Assembly (NCBI GenBank): GCA_016791265.1
Contig: JAEUMY010000004.1
Coordinates: 240,215 to 304,214, forward strand
Origin: Betaproteobacteria bacterium
GTDB taxonomy: Bacteria > Pseudomonadota > Gammaproteobacteria > Burkholderiales > Usitatibacteraceae
Length of the DNA: 64,000 bases
Direction: 5' to 3'
In this document: piece after piece, positions 33,422-43,500 of the stretch
How the letters are laid out: each line of letters starts with the position of its first letter
Numbering within the stretch: the stretch's first letter is position 1
Position numbers and translations under genes: made by a program
Notes under the pieces: model-generated
What the model saw: only the letters and a program-made list of their open reading frames with translations
What the model was told of the DNA's origin: nothing
The model's database searches: none

Positions 33422-34612
33422 ATGGCTGTTCCAATCCGCCTTCAACGCGTATGGTCCCTGCGGCCCAGCAGGGACGGGAAAGATCTGATTTTTTTGCCTG
33501 ACCGCGCTTTTCCGCCAGACTTGGAGGCGGTGTTTCGCGCACAGCGATGCGAGGCGCTGGCACGCGTCAACGCGGTGTCGGCCTGGCGGGTTGCCATCGG
33601 GCTGCTGCTGTTCGCCACCTGGGACGCCTACCTTGATCCAGACCGGTGGAAGGCTGCATTCGAGTGGCGAGCGCTGGGAGCGCTGGCCCTGCTGGGCCTG
33701 GCATGGCTGCATGAACGCCATGGCACCCCGGCGCGGGCGCCCCTCATGGCCAAGATCGGATTTGCCATCGCCGTGGCCTCGGTGGCGCTGGCGCTCACCG
33801 AGTTGAGCGGCGGTTTTCTATTCGGCCTCGCTGGGCTCGGCGCCGTGCTGTGCGCCGGCGCCTGCGCGGCGCTCGACCGCCGCGACTATCTCTGGCTCAA
33901 CCTTTTACCGGTGACGATCGTGCTGGGCATGCTTTTGCAAAAGGATGGGGAGAGTTTCGTGGTCGTGAACGCACTGTGCGCGCTGACGATATGCCTGTTC
34001 GTTGGCTTCTTGCTCGCGCGCGTGTCCGAGACATCCAACCGCCGCGCCTTCCTGCTGGAGCAGGCGCTGTCGCACGAAGCGCGCACCGACCCGCTGACTG
34101 GCGTCGCCAATCGCCGTGCTTTGGAGGAACACGCGGAGCGTGTATTCAAGGCGGCGGCGCGATCAGGTGAGCCGCTCTCGGTGCTGCTGCTGGATGTCGA
34201 CCACTTCAAGCTCATCAATGACACCCACGGCCATCCCGTGGGCGACACCCTGATCCGCGCAATGGCGGCGGCGCTGCGAGACAGCCTGCGTGGATCCGAT
34301 CTGCTCGGACGTTGGGGTGGTGAGGAGTTCCTCATCCTGCTGCCCGCGACCTCGGGCACGGAAGCCGTGGCCCTGGCCGAGCGCCTGCGTGCGCGACTGG
34401 CGGCGTCCCGCCTGGCGGACACCCCGGAGGTCCACGCCACCGTCAGCCTGGGCGTCGCCTGTACGCAAGGTGGCGCCACGCAGACGACATGGCCGGATCT
34501 CGTGCAGCGCGCGGACGCCGCGCTCTACCGTGCCAAGGCGGCCGGGCGCAACCGCGTCGCCACGGATTTTCCGATCCATGAGAGCAGCCACCTGATACGG
34601 GACGCGCTGTAG
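33422..34612 (+). CDS. membrane diguanylate cyclase (GGDEF)
   Basis: Makes the second messenger cyclic di-GMP from GTP. The 396-residue protein has about five to six membrane helices (residues 55-215), then a linker and a GGDEF domain starting near DPLTGVANRRALE. The active site is GGEEF (299-303), and the product-inhibition RxxD site is intact (Arg290-Asp293). No extra sensor domain; the membrane part would sense. An ECF-type promoter ties cyclic di-GMP production to the surface-protein locus. The small gene at 34646 follows by 33 bases. Confidence 0.93.
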   Translation: MAVPIRLQRVWSLRPSRDGKDLIFLPDRAFPPDLEAVFRAQRCEALARVNAVSAWRVAIGLLLFATWDAYLDPDRWKAAFEWRALGALALLGLAWLHERHGTPARAPLMAKIGFAIAVASVALALTELSGGFLFGLAGLGAVLCAGACAALDRRDYLWLNLLPVTIVLGMLLQKDGESFVVVNALCALTICLFVGFLLARVSETSNRRAFLLEQALSHEARTDPLTGVANRRALEEHAERVFKAAARSGEPLSVLLLDVDHFKLINDTHGHPVGDTLIRAMAAALRDSLRGSDLLGRWGGEEFLILLPATSGTEAVALAERLRARLAASRLADTPEVHATVSLGVACTQGGATQTTWPDLVQRADAALYRAKAAGRNRVATDFPIHESSHLIRDAL

Positions 34613-34645
34613 TGCGAGAAAGCGCGGGAGCGGGGATCAAGGCTG

Positions 34646-34927
34646 ATGCATGAACCGATGATTCCGAAAACCGAATACCTCTGCGTGTACGACTACGGAA
34701 TGGGCGGTGTCTGGTTCATCGTCAACGCGCGCTCCACCCTGGAAGTGGAGAGCAAACTGCCAGGCATCGTCGCGTTTGAGGACAAACCTGAATGGATGGC
34801 GCCGGAAGACAAGGCGGCGCTTTTCTCAAGCTGCAAGCGCAAAGGCTTCAGGTGGGACATCGATGAAGAACCCTCCGGCTGGCTAAAGAAGCACCTCAAC
34901 AGCCGGAACGACGCGCGTAACCTCTAG
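34646..34927 (+). CDS. small uncharacterised protein
   Basis: A 93-residue cytosolic protein (YLCVYDYGMGGVWFIVNARS..., FRWDIDEEPSGWLKKHLN). No family recognised; compact alpha/beta of immunity or adaptor size. It is likely co-transcribed with the diguanylate cyclase. Confidence 0.65.
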   Translation: MHEPMIPKTEYLCVYDYGMGGVWFIVNARSTLEVESKLPGIVAFEDKPEWMAPEDKAALFSSCKRKGFRWDIDEEPSGWLKKHLNSRNDARNL

Positions 34928-34975
34928 CACCTCGGGACGACCATGGTTCGACAAGCGCCCGCATGATGATTCGTA

Positions 34976-35683
34976 TCACGCCTCGTCCTCATCCTCGTCT
35001 TCCCACATGTCGCAACGAGCGGAAAGAATGATGTCGGACAGGGTCCGATGGGCGGGCGACCGAGTCAGCATGGGCAGCAACTCTTCGTCATGGAACATTT
35101 CAAAATCGTCCTGGTGATAGAACACCGTCCCGAAGCGCCCCTCCGTGTCGAAGTAGATGAACTCATGCGCTTCCAGGCCCGGCTCCACCCACACCCAGCC
35201 GATGCCACGGTAGTTGGCATTGATGTGGTTGAGCGCATCCAGCTCGATGCAGCCATTGGCCGGATCGAGTTCAAATCGACCATTGCCCCAGACCCGGTTC
35301 ACCAGATCAAGCAGCCCCATCGACTTCAAGCGGCTTGAGGGCGACTCTTCGACGGACATTTCCAGTTGCGCCAGCAGTTTGTGAACGGAGAAGACATCCA
35401 CCGGGCCATGGGGCCCGCCGCTCTCCAGTTTGCCGATGCGCAAATAGAACTCGATGAGTTCATCAGGCAGCTTGAGGGCCGCATAGACGCCGAGCCGCAT
35501 CAGCCCGGTCTGGTCGCTGCGCTCTCCCATGCGCGTGATGTGTCCATAGCGATCCAAAAATGCTTCAAAAGAACCCTCCCGCTCCTCGATCGGCAAGGAC
35601 TGCCATTGCTCGCGGCGCCTGGCGATCTCCGGTGCGTTGCGGGCGTCAAACAGTGTGCAAATCTCGATTTCGCGCAAGAGCAT
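34976..35683 (-). CDS. SMI1/KNR4-like (SUKH-type) protein, tentative
   Basis: A 235-residue cytosolic protein, very acidic at its C-terminus (DEDEDEA). LPDELIEFYLRIGKLESGG and HKLLAQLEMSVEE match the helical start of SUKH superfamily domains, and a WVWVEPG...EFIYFDTEGRFGTVFYH strand set follows, as in these proteins. SUKH members are often toxin-immunity proteins; no toxin gene is seen next to it. No ECF-type promoter. Confidence 0.55.
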   Translation of the reverse strand: MLLREIEICTLFDARNAPEIARRREQWQSLPIEEREGSFEAFLDRYGHITRMGERSDQTGLMRLGVYAALKLPDELIEFYLRIGKLESGGPHGPVDVFSVHKLLAQLEMSVEESPSSRLKSMGLLDLVNRVWGNGRFELDPANGCIELDALNHINANYRGIGWVWVEPGLEAHEFIYFDTEGRFGTVFYHQDDFEMFHDEELLPMLTRSPAHRTLSDIILSARCDMWEDEDEDEA

Positions 35684-35751
35684 GTGGGTGGAATCGTCCG
35701 GCTAACGAACGAGATCCAGGCGCCACACCAGCAAGCCGCCGCAGCCTGACG

Positions 35752-36333
35752 TCACGGACGCAGCTTGCGGACTTCAGCGAAATCGACATTGTCATTGGCA
35801 GCGGTCTTCTGTCTCACCGGCGCACCGTTGTAGTCAACGCGGGCTAACAGCTTCACCTCATAGGTCGCCACCCACTGACTTGGCGACTCGTCCACATACA
35901 TGAAGTCGAACACGACCGGGGCCGCGCGGCCAGGCGGCAGCGCCGGGACCGGAGTGGTCAGCATGGTCGCGTCCGGCTGCAGGGATTGTGGGCAGGTGTT
36001 GAACGGGACCTTGCTCGCGGTGACAGTACAGGAGAACTTGATACCGAACGGGACAGTGTCCATGTCGCCAACGTTGCGCGCTTCCCCTTCGAATCGGTAG
36101 ATTCGCTTGGCACCCTGCTGCACCGCGAAAAACCTTCCTGTGAGCGCGGGATCCGGCGCCAGACCACGAGCCGTCCCGGCCGGCTTGTCCGGGACAGCCA
36201 ACTTCGGGTCCACCGCATTCTGCTGCGATCGCCCGGTAGTGCCGTCAGCCTTCGACTTGGGCGCTTCTTGCGCCCCCACCTGCATACTCGCGGCAACGCA
36301 GAGCGCGAGCGCACACAATGTCTTGAATGTCAT
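35752..36333 (-). CDS. secreted protein of the ECF locus
   Basis: A 193-residue exported protein; the ATG at 36333 follows GAAGGAA, leader ending VGA. The mature part has one beta-sandwich-like domain (RFFAVQQGAKRIYRFEGEARNVGDMD) with Cys in KFSCTV and NTCPQS. Last gene of the unit that starts with the 810-residue protein. A palindrome copy lies immediately upstream of the ribosome site. Confidence 0.8.
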   Translation of the reverse strand: MTFKTLCALALCVAASMQVGAQEAPKSKADGTTGRSQQNAVDPKLAVPDKPAGTARGLAPDPALTGRFFAVQQGAKRIYRFEGEARNVGDMDTVPFGIKFSCTVTASKVPFNTCPQSLQPDATMLTTPVPALPPGRAAPVVFDFMYVDESPSQWVATYEVKLLARVDYNGAPVRQKTAANDNVDFAEVRKLRP

Positions 36334-36347
36334 GTTCAGTTTCCTTC

Positions 36348-36359
36348 GCGAATATTCGC
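36348..36359. repeat. GCGAATATTCGC palindrome, perfect copy
   Basis: Intercistronic, just before the ribosome site of the gene ending at 35752. Confidence 0.9.
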
Positions 36360-36380
36360 AATGATGGTTTCGCAGCCCAT

Positions 36381-37199
36381 TCAGGAAAGCGTGGTCCAAA
36401 TGTTGAAGTAAGCCTTCATCTGGCCTTGCGCTGCGTCGACGGCGTTGTACAGCGTGCAGCCCGAAAGCGGCTTGGCGGTGACTTGCGCGATGACGTACGA
36501 GCCGGGGTACGAGCCAGGTTTGTTGGCGGGCGGAAAGTTCGCCGTGATGGGCTCATTGACGGTGAGCTTGCCGCTCATGGCCACGATGCGTTTGCCTGGA
36601 TTGATCACCGGCCCATCTATGTTCAACTCGACCATGCAGTTGGCGAGGTCGCCCTTGCCGGTGATGGTGATGTGCCGGGTTTGTCCATGAATGAAGATCG
36701 GCGAAACCGGGCCACCCAGGCTGATCAACTTGGGGTCGAGCTCGTCAGGCGAGAACTTGACCTTGGCGTTGAACCCAAAAGGTCCGCCCGTGCAGTTCTT
36801 GACCGTGGATAGCTGAAATGTCCAATCTCCGCCTTCGACTGGGCTGTCGGTCTGCAAGTGCGTTTCCGGTTCCGGCAATGTGTATTCCTTCGCGTAGGAC
36901 TTGGCCTTTGGATAGATGACGCTCGGTGCGCGATCAAAGCGAACCTGCACCACGCACTTGTCGGGATTCGCCGGCGAGCCTGTGCCCTTGATGAAAAAAC
37001 CAATGTCGTTTCCGCCATAAATTTCCCCAACAACCGGCTGTTGTGCTGAGGTCAGCTTTACGTGCCGCAGGGTGTTGGGCGCGAACGGTGCGGAGACCTT
37101 TGGCGGGGCCGGCACGAAGGGCTTCACCGAGGGCGTCTCGCCGTTGGCCGCCATCGCGAACATTGCGGCGACAAACATGGCGACTGGATTGCGAACCAT
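36381..37199 (-). CDS. secreted Ig-like protein
   Basis: A 272-residue exported protein. ATG at 37199; a TTG four codons earlier (37211) has a better-placed GAGGAA and may be the true start. Leader ends near NGE. The Ig-like module (LRHVKLTSAQQPVVGE, Cys in DKCVVQVRF) is followed by strand-rich parts with Cys in KNCTGG, ANCMVEL and SGCTLY, and GQTRHITITGKGDL, a second Ig-like copy. Middle gene of its unit. Confidence 0.8.
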   Translation of the reverse strand: MVRNPVAMFVAAMFAMAANGETPSVKPFVPAPPKVSAPFAPNTLRHVKLTSAQQPVVGEIYGGNDIGFFIKGTGSPANPDKCVVQVRFDRAPSVIYPKAKSYAKEYTLPEPETHLQTDSPVEGGDWTFQLSTVKNCTGGPFGFNAKVKFSPDELDPKLISLGGPVSPIFIHGQTRHITITGKGDLANCMVELNIDGPVINPGKRIVAMSGKLTVNEPITANFPPANKPGSYPGSYVIAQVTAKPLSGCTLYNAVDAAQGQMKAYFNIWTTLS

Positions 37200-37248
37200 G
37201 TTGCAGTTCAATTTGGTTCCTCTTCCGTGTTCCGCCTCCCGACGCCTC

Positions 37249-37260
37249 GCGAATATTCGC
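37249..37260. repeat. GCGAATATTCGC palindrome, perfect copy
   Basis: Intercistronic, between the 810-residue-protein gene and the preceding one. Confidence 0.9.
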
Positions 37261-37291
37261 AAGACGGGGAAGCGGGTACTTGGCATCACGC

Positions 37292-39724
37292 TTACTGTTG
37301 GGTGGTCTTGAATTCCAGCCAGTCGCTCCAGTCAAAGTCGACCTGGAATTTGCTGGCGCGCACCTTCATGCGCCACTGCGTGCCCTGGGTGAAGCCGGAG
37401 ACACTCTTCCCCACGACGGCGCTGGACTGCTTCATCGCCAGACCGAACGACGAGTCGCTGATCGGCGCAGGCTGCAAGACTTCCCACGCGCCATACTGAT
37501 TCTTGAAGTTGTATTCAATGTCGCAGCAGGATGCGTTAGGCTCCTCCCTGACCAGCTTGGGCAGCGCGACCTTGAAGTTGATGACGCCATCCTTGGACTT
37601 GCTGTACGTGCCGCCACTCTTGGGCGGCGCGTCCACGGACAGCGTGGGCTTGCCCGGCACTTTCTTGATGAGCTTGGGCGCGGTCACCTTGAAGTCGATC
37701 TGCGCGACCTCGGCGCAGCCCACCTTGCCGGTAGCAGAAGCGCTGTAGCTGCCCTCCGCGAGCGTGGCGAAATGGGTGCCGTTGTACAGCAGCGCGCCAT
37801 TGGCGAGATTCATGGGCGCGATGGCGACGGTCTTGTCGTGGGTGCCGCCATAGTTGGTGTTCCAGATGCGCAGATCGAAACCGCAGGCACCGGACCCGTT
37901 GACCTGGATCTTCTGCGGATCATCGACCGCGAAGCTGCCGCCCGGCACGATCATATTGGTGATGGCGCCCGATGCCTTCGGCGCGCTGACACCCTTCAAA
38001 CTGCCGCCCGCGATGATGGGACCCTTGGGCGGATCGGCCGGCTTCGATGGGGCTGACTTGCTCTCTGGCTGCGACGCTTCCGGCGGCTGCTCGCCAAAAG
38101 GCTTGCACTCCTTCAGCTTCGCGTAACCCGCTTCGCCGCAGTACATGAGCATGGAACTCTTCCATGCCGATCCCGTGCAGTCGGCCTTTGCTGCGGCACC
38201 CGCCACCGGTTCGACACTTACATCGAGCACGATCTTGGGCACCTCATGACTCTTGCCGTAGGGCGGCAAATTGAAGTCGCTCTTCCACTGTTGCGGCAGA
38301 CTGCCTGTGACTTCGCGCTCATACCACTTCTTGCCTGTACCTTGTTCGGTCAGCACCACTTTGACGTGGCAGTTGCCTTGACCGGACAGCGTGAGGTTGA
38401 GCGGAATGCCGGCGTAGTACTCGATGGTCGAGTACTTGCCGTTCTCCACCTTGGCGCCGCTAAACTTGCCTGACGGCTTGGGCTTGACCTTGGCGGTGGT
38501 GCTGATCCCGCCCTCGCACTCCGGCAGCACGCCTTGCGCCAGCACCTTCAGCTCCCCGCCACTCTTGGGATAAAGCGGTGAGTCGAAGGGCAACGTGACC
38601 TTGCCCGGCAAAGCCACATTGGGACGATTGACCATCTTGCCTTCGGAAACCAGATTCAAGCTACACGTGCCGGGCTTTTCGCGAACGACATCAAGCACGA
38701 TCGCCTCCCCGTATTCAAACGCGGGCTTCTCCGGACGGAAGTCGGTGAGCTTGGCACCTGATGTGGCCTTGAGTTTCATGGTGAACGTCGCGACACCTTG
38801 GCCGGCACAGTCGATGCCCTGGCTGCCCACTCTCATCTTGTATTCGCCGGGCGCCGTTGGATAGCCTGGCTTGCCTGCGGTGATCTCGAACTCAAGAGGC
38901 AGCGACTTGGGTTCGCTGAAGGCGTATTCCGTCCCACCGACTTCCGTGAAAGCGTAGTACAGCTTGCCGCAGGTGCCGGGCTTGTCCGCCCATGCGCTGA
39001 ACTTCAAGGTATCGCCGATTTCGTAAACGAGCTTGGTCGACACGATCTTGTTGATGAGTGTGGGCTTCGGCACATTGGCTTGCGCCAAGGCAGCGGGCGG
39101 CGTGGCAGGCTTGGACGGTTGCAGTGAACCTGGCGGCGGGGTGAGGCTGGACGGCGGCGGCGCTTGCACGACCGGGGGTGGTGTGAACACGGGCGGCTTG
39201 GGCGACGGAGGAGACTGCAATGCGCCTGACGGCGGAGCCTGGCTGCTGGTTGGCGGCGATGCAATGTTGGATGGGGCCGTGGGTGGCGCAATCGGGGCCA
39301 GCACATCGAAGGCGGCTTGAGCGGTTCCCTGACACTTGTCCTTCGGTCCGTTCGCCGCCGCAACCGTGATCCGGTGCTTGCCGGCCTTCTCGAACTTGAT
39401 GCTGAAGGGGCCTAACGAACCGGGCATCGAGGCGGCCACACCGGCCTGCGTGAGTAGCGGCGCTCCAGAGCCCTCGGGCGCCACCGTGACCTGAAAGGTA
39501 CACACTGAAGGAGACTGGGCCGTGCTCTGCAGTTTCATCGACAACGACACTTGACCGACAGGCGCGCTGGCGGCGGACAAGTCGATGGACTGCAGCCCGG
39601 CCGGCGGTGCCGGCGGTAGCACCAACATCGGCGAGGCAGGCTTCGGCGGCGTGAGCTGGGCATATGCCAAGTTGGAGATGCAGAAAATCGCGGACAAGGT
39701 GACAGCGAATAGGCGAAAGAGCAT
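37292..39724 (-). CDS. large secreted protein with at least five Ig-like modules
   Basis: An 810-residue exported protein (AAGGAA before the ATG; leader ending AYA). Modules with one central Cys begin near LQSIDLSAASAPVGQ, INKIVSTKLVYEIGDTL, LTDFRPEKPAFEYGEA, FSGAKVENGKYSTIE and ITNMIVPGGSFAVDD. Several share PGTC(S/G)xL. A Pro-rich hinge sits at about 145-215. The C-terminal 120 residues resemble a fibronectin type III domain (CCDIEYNFKNQYGAWEV). Probably an extended surface or periplasmic rod built of the same domain as the small proteins of the locus. First gene of a three-gene unit. Confidence 0.85.
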   Translation of the reverse strand: MLFRLFAVTLSAIFCISNLAYAQLTPPKPASPMLVLPPAPPAGLQSIDLSAASAPVGQVSLSMKLQSTAQSPSVCTFQVTVAPEGSGAPLLTQAGVAASMPGSLGPFSIKFEKAGKHRITVAAANGPKDKCQGTAQAAFDVLAPIAPPTAPSNIASPPTSSQAPPSGALQSPPSPKPPVFTPPPVVQAPPPSSLTPPPGSLQPSKPATPPAALAQANVPKPTLINKIVSTKLVYEIGDTLKFSAWADKPGTCGKLYYAFTEVGGTEYAFSEPKSLPLEFEITAGKPGYPTAPGEYKMRVGSQGIDCAGQGVATFTMKLKATSGAKLTDFRPEKPAFEYGEAIVLDVVREKPGTCSLNLVSEGKMVNRPNVALPGKVTLPFDSPLYPKSGGELKVLAQGVLPECEGGISTTAKVKPKPSGKFSGAKVENGKYSTIEYYAGIPLNLTLSGQGNCHVKVVLTEQGTGKKWYEREVTGSLPQQWKSDFNLPPYGKSHEVPKIVLDVSVEPVAGAAAKADCTGSAWKSSMLMYCGEAGYAKLKECKPFGEQPPEASQPESKSAPSKPADPPKGPIIAGGSLKGVSAPKASGAITNMIVPGGSFAVDDPQKIQVNGSGACGFDLRIWNTNYGGTHDKTVAIAPMNLANGALLYNGTHFATLAEGSYSASATGKVGCAEVAQIDFKVTAPKLIKKVPGKPTLSVDAPPKSGGTYSKSKDGVINFKVALPKLVREEPNASCCDIEYNFKNQYGAWEVLQPAPISDSSFGLAMKQSSAVVGKSVSGFTQGTQWRMKVRASKFQVDFDWSDWLEFKTTQQ

Positions 39725-39793
39725 GGAAGTTCCTTGAGAAGAAGGAGCGGGCCTCGAAGCGGAAAGCGACTCACGCTGCACGCTTGTCCCTGA

Positions 39794-39819
39794 GTCGCGG
39801 CCAGACCAAAACGAGTTCA
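39794..39819 (-). promoter_or_regulatory. ECF-type promoter, one mismatch
   Basis: Minus strand TGAACT, 16 bases, CGAC, 69 bases before the start at 39724. Confidence 0.65.
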
Positions 39820-39937
39820 AGTGCGAACTGGACGGGCATCGACAAACAATGGCCCTGCGGGAACGTCGAAGTGACGCCGCTGCGACACCTTCAATGCCAT
39901 CCGATGCGCGTGTGCGAACGCGTCCGTCGCTTGCGCA

Positions 39938-40477
39938 CTAGTTGCCCGTTTTCGGCGGCTTCCCAATCTTGTCCTCAGGTGCCTGAACGAAGGTGTAGGC
40001 AACGCTGTCTGTGCCAACACACGGCCACTGCGCCGTGACAGTCAGGGTCATGACGCCAACCGTCTTTGGATACAGCGTGTGTCCCGGACCAATCGAGATC
40101 GTCTCGATCGGCCAGGGAGGTCCCATGTAACTGTCCCACTTCCCGGTATAAGTCATCTGGCTGCTCGTTCCGGCGCCTTCGGCCTTCAATTGCAGTGTGC
40201 AGGTTCCCTCCTGTTCCATGGCCAGAAGCAGCCTGATGGTGTCTCCAAGCGGACGATGGCGGTCTGGAATCTGAATGCCCTTGAATTTCATCTGCGAAGC
40301 GGGCTTTACGATGCCGGGCGGCGCCAACACAGGCGCCTTGGGCTGCGCGGTGCCTGCGGCCGCAGCGGGCGGCAGCGGCTTGGCTGGCACGGAGGGAGGC
40401 GGAGTCGTCTGTGCTTCCGCCGCCACTGCGCCAAAGAGGAGAAGCGCGGCCGCGACCGCTTGATGTTGGATGTTCAT
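39938..40477 (-). CDS. small secreted Ig-like protein
   Basis: A 179-residue exported protein; GAGGAA before the ATG, leader ending AEA. Pro/Ala-rich spacer to about residue 60, then one Ig-like module: FKGIQIPDRHRPLGDTIRL, Cys in GTCTLQLKAEG, and a last Cys in WPCVGTD. Own ECF-type promoter. Confidence 0.82.
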   Translation of the reverse strand: MNIQHQAVAAALLLFGAVAAEAQTTPPPSVPAKPLPPAAAAGTAQPKAPVLAPPGIVKPASQMKFKGIQIPDRHRPLGDTIRLLLAMEQEGTCTLQLKAEGAGTSSQMTYTGKWDSYMGPPWPIETISIGPGHTLYPKTVGVMTLTVTAQWPCVGTDSVAYTFVQAPEDKIGKPPKTGN

Positions 40478-40551
40478 GGAAGTTCCTCGTGAAAGTGGCT
40501 CAATCCGCGCGCTCCGCTCATGCTTGAGCTGGGCAAGCGCATCGCCACTAG

Positions 40552-40577
40552 GTCGACATCGCCCGATGCCGGGTTCA
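40552..40577 (-). promoter_or_regulatory. ECF-type promoter, exact motif
   Basis: Minus strand TGAACC (40577-40572), 16 bases, CGAC (40555-40552), 74 bases before the start at 40477. Confidence 0.72.
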
Positions 40578-40594
40578 ATCGGGCTTGAGGGACT

Positions 40595-43500
40595 TCAACG
40601 CTCGGAGATCGGGCCCGCCTGTGCCTTGAGCGCATCGCGCAAGGCTTCGGTCTCGGCGGTGGGCGCCACCGAAAGCACCACGGACAGCATGTCGCGGCAG
40701 CGCCGATAGGCGCGCAAGCCCTCCGCGATCTCGCCGCGCGCGAGACAGCAGCGCATGACGCCCCGGTAGATGGGCTCGGCGAGGTTCTCCAAATCGATGC
40801 CGTGCGAGTAAAGCGCCAGCGCACCGGCGGTGTCGCCGCCGTTTTCAAGTCCGCGCCCGGCGTCGATGACGGTTTCGATGAACCGTGCGCGCAATCGCTC
40901 GCGGCTGGCCATCGCCCAAGCCGCCACTTCACCCGAAAGCGGTGCGCCCCGATACAGGTCAATGGCCCGGCGAAAATCGGATGCCGGCAACTGGCCCTCG
41001 CGCAGGCGCCGCACCGTCCGTTCCCACTGAGCCGCGTCCGTCCAGACCAAATCCGCCGACAGTGACACCTTGCCGTCCGTCACGAACAGCGCGTTGTCCA
41101 CTGCCAGCAACTTGCGCAAACGATGCAAGGCGATGTCGAAACTCGCGCGCGGGTCTTCCGCGTTCGGGTCCGGCCACAAGTCCTCGACAATCTGTTCGAT
41201 GGGGATGCCCTCATAGCACGCCCTGCCTGACACGGCCAGGTACTTGAGAATGTCGAGCGGCTTTTTCGGCGTCTTGTGCGCGGGCGTCCAGACCTGGCCG
41301 TGGACCTCCACCGACCAGTTGCCGAGAACGCGCAGTCGGATCGGCCAGGGCCATTGCTCCGGCGCATCGGTCGCAGGCGGGCGAAAGCCGCGAATGCGGA
41401 TCATTTCGGTGACGAAAGGCACCTCGATGCCCGCGTCCAGCGCGGCCACGCACGCATCGGCGATTTCGGGCGCCATGAGCATGCCCGTCCTCAGACCGCG
41501 GATCCGTTTCAGTTCGGCGAAAAACGCGCCAAGCTGATCCAGCTTGTCAGGGTGGTCACCCAGCAGCGCCTGGCGCAGCTTGAAGAGAGGACGCGCGGAA
41601 AGATAGGCTTTGGCATGCCCCGGAGGCGCATGGGCAATGGCGCGCTCGGCGCTGGCTTCCGCGCCGGCGTAGTCGCTCAGCCGGAATCGTGCCGTCGCCG
41701 CAAGCCAGTGATGAAACGCCATGCCGGCCGGGGGAAGGCCGGCGCGCTCGCCAAAGTCCAACCCGGCCTGGACATCCGCCATGGCATCCTCGACCCGATT
41801 CATGGCGAGGAGAATCATGCAGCGCTTCTGGTGAAAGCTCGCGGCGACATAGGGATGGCGCGCGGACAGGTACGATCGCGCCTCTTCCACTGCCGCGAGC
41901 GCTTCGTCGTAGCGAGTCTGGCGCCAGCGCAAGTCCGCCTGACGCAACTTGATTTGCGCGAGGATGTCCTGGAATTCGCAGGTCTCGGCGATCCGAAGCG
42001 CCTCGGTCACGTGACGCTCGCTCTGTCTCAGCAGGCTGTCACCAAGGTCCTCAACCGATGCGTACCAGAGGAAGATCGCCACGGCGAGAAAGGTGCGGGC
42101 ACGCCTGTACTCGGTGACGCGCGGATCGGCGGCCAACTCGATCATGAGCTGGCACACCGGCATGCCCCGGTGGTAAGAACCCATGTCATGATGATGCTCA
42201 AGCAGCATCGCCCCCGATACGAGCTGCATCCGCGGGTCCACCACGGGATTGCTCAGCAGCACTTCAAGCCGGGTTGCGGCATGCGCCGCCGGGATCGGCT
42301 CGATGTCGCAATGGATGTTCGCGGCAAGCGCCGCGGACATCGCGGCGATTTCGAAATTCGGGTCCGGGAATACGAAGTTGCCCGCGTGGAATTCGCGCAT
42401 CTTCTCGGCCCAGGGTTGCAATTCGTGCAGCGCACGCTCGTACAATGCCGCCGCCAAGGCGGTCGAAGCGGCGCTCATGAAGGCGACGAACCGATCACCG
42501 GCTTCGAGTGCCAGCGCGTGGCTGTGCTTGAAAGCGGCGAAGGCGGCGGCGGCATCACTGTGCGCGTGGGCCACGCCCAGCCAGTAATAGAGCCAGCGGC
42601 TGTGCTCCGCGCCTTCGCCGGCTGAAAGAAGGGTGCCGATGATCTCGGCCAACTCGGCATCCCGTCCCGCCGGCAACATCACGACCACGGCCTCGAGAAT
42701 GACTGTCTCGGCGCGACGGAGGTCATCACAGGCGATGAAGAGTTTCACCGCGGCGGCAGGGTTTCCCATCCTGGCTTCGATTTCGGCGGCGCGCTGTTGC
42801 AACGCCCGGAAATCCTCTTCGCTGCACTCGGACGCCAGGCGCGCCGAGAGGAAGCGCGAGAACAGCGGGTGCAGTTGGTACCACTCGCCGCCCTTCGCGA
42901 TCCTCCGATCGACGAACAGGTTGCGTGCCATGAGGGTCTGCAAAAGCGCTGCCGCCGAATGATCGGCCGCCATCTCGACAGCGGCAAGACTGGTGAAGCG
43001 ACTCAACAACGAGATTCTCTCCAGCGCCTTCCTGCCATCGGCGTCCAGATTCTCGAATACCTGCCGGGCGAAGTAGGCGAACAGGTCCTCTTCGGCCGCG
43101 GCCCGCCACGCATCGACGGAGGTTCCGGCGGCCTGCGCCAGCAACGTGATGCCGGCGGCCCAGCCATCCGCCTCGCGGCAGAGCTGGTCGGCAGGGCCAG
43201 AAACCCCCATCATCGCCAGAAGCGAGGCAGTCTCGTCGGCGGAAAACTGCAGTGAGCCCGCATCCATCAAGTGCAGCGCCCCGCGCATCCTCATTGCCGT
43301 GAAGGCCGGTGGCGCCGGTTCGCGACTGGTGATCAGAATGGTCACGTGCGCGCCAGCCTCCGCGCAAAGCACGGGCAGCAATTCCGCGAGCGGTGAAGCG
43401 CCGATCTCGTGAAAGTCCTCCAGCACCAGCAGAGAGTCTTCGCGCAAGGCGGCGAACATCAGCCGGCTGAAACGCCGAACGAACGCCGGCAGGTCCGGCG

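Noticed and set aside
41276..42625. 449-residue ORF opposite the second large regulator
   Set aside because: Shadow frame, rich in Arg/His/Gln; the minus-strand gene has full domain structure.
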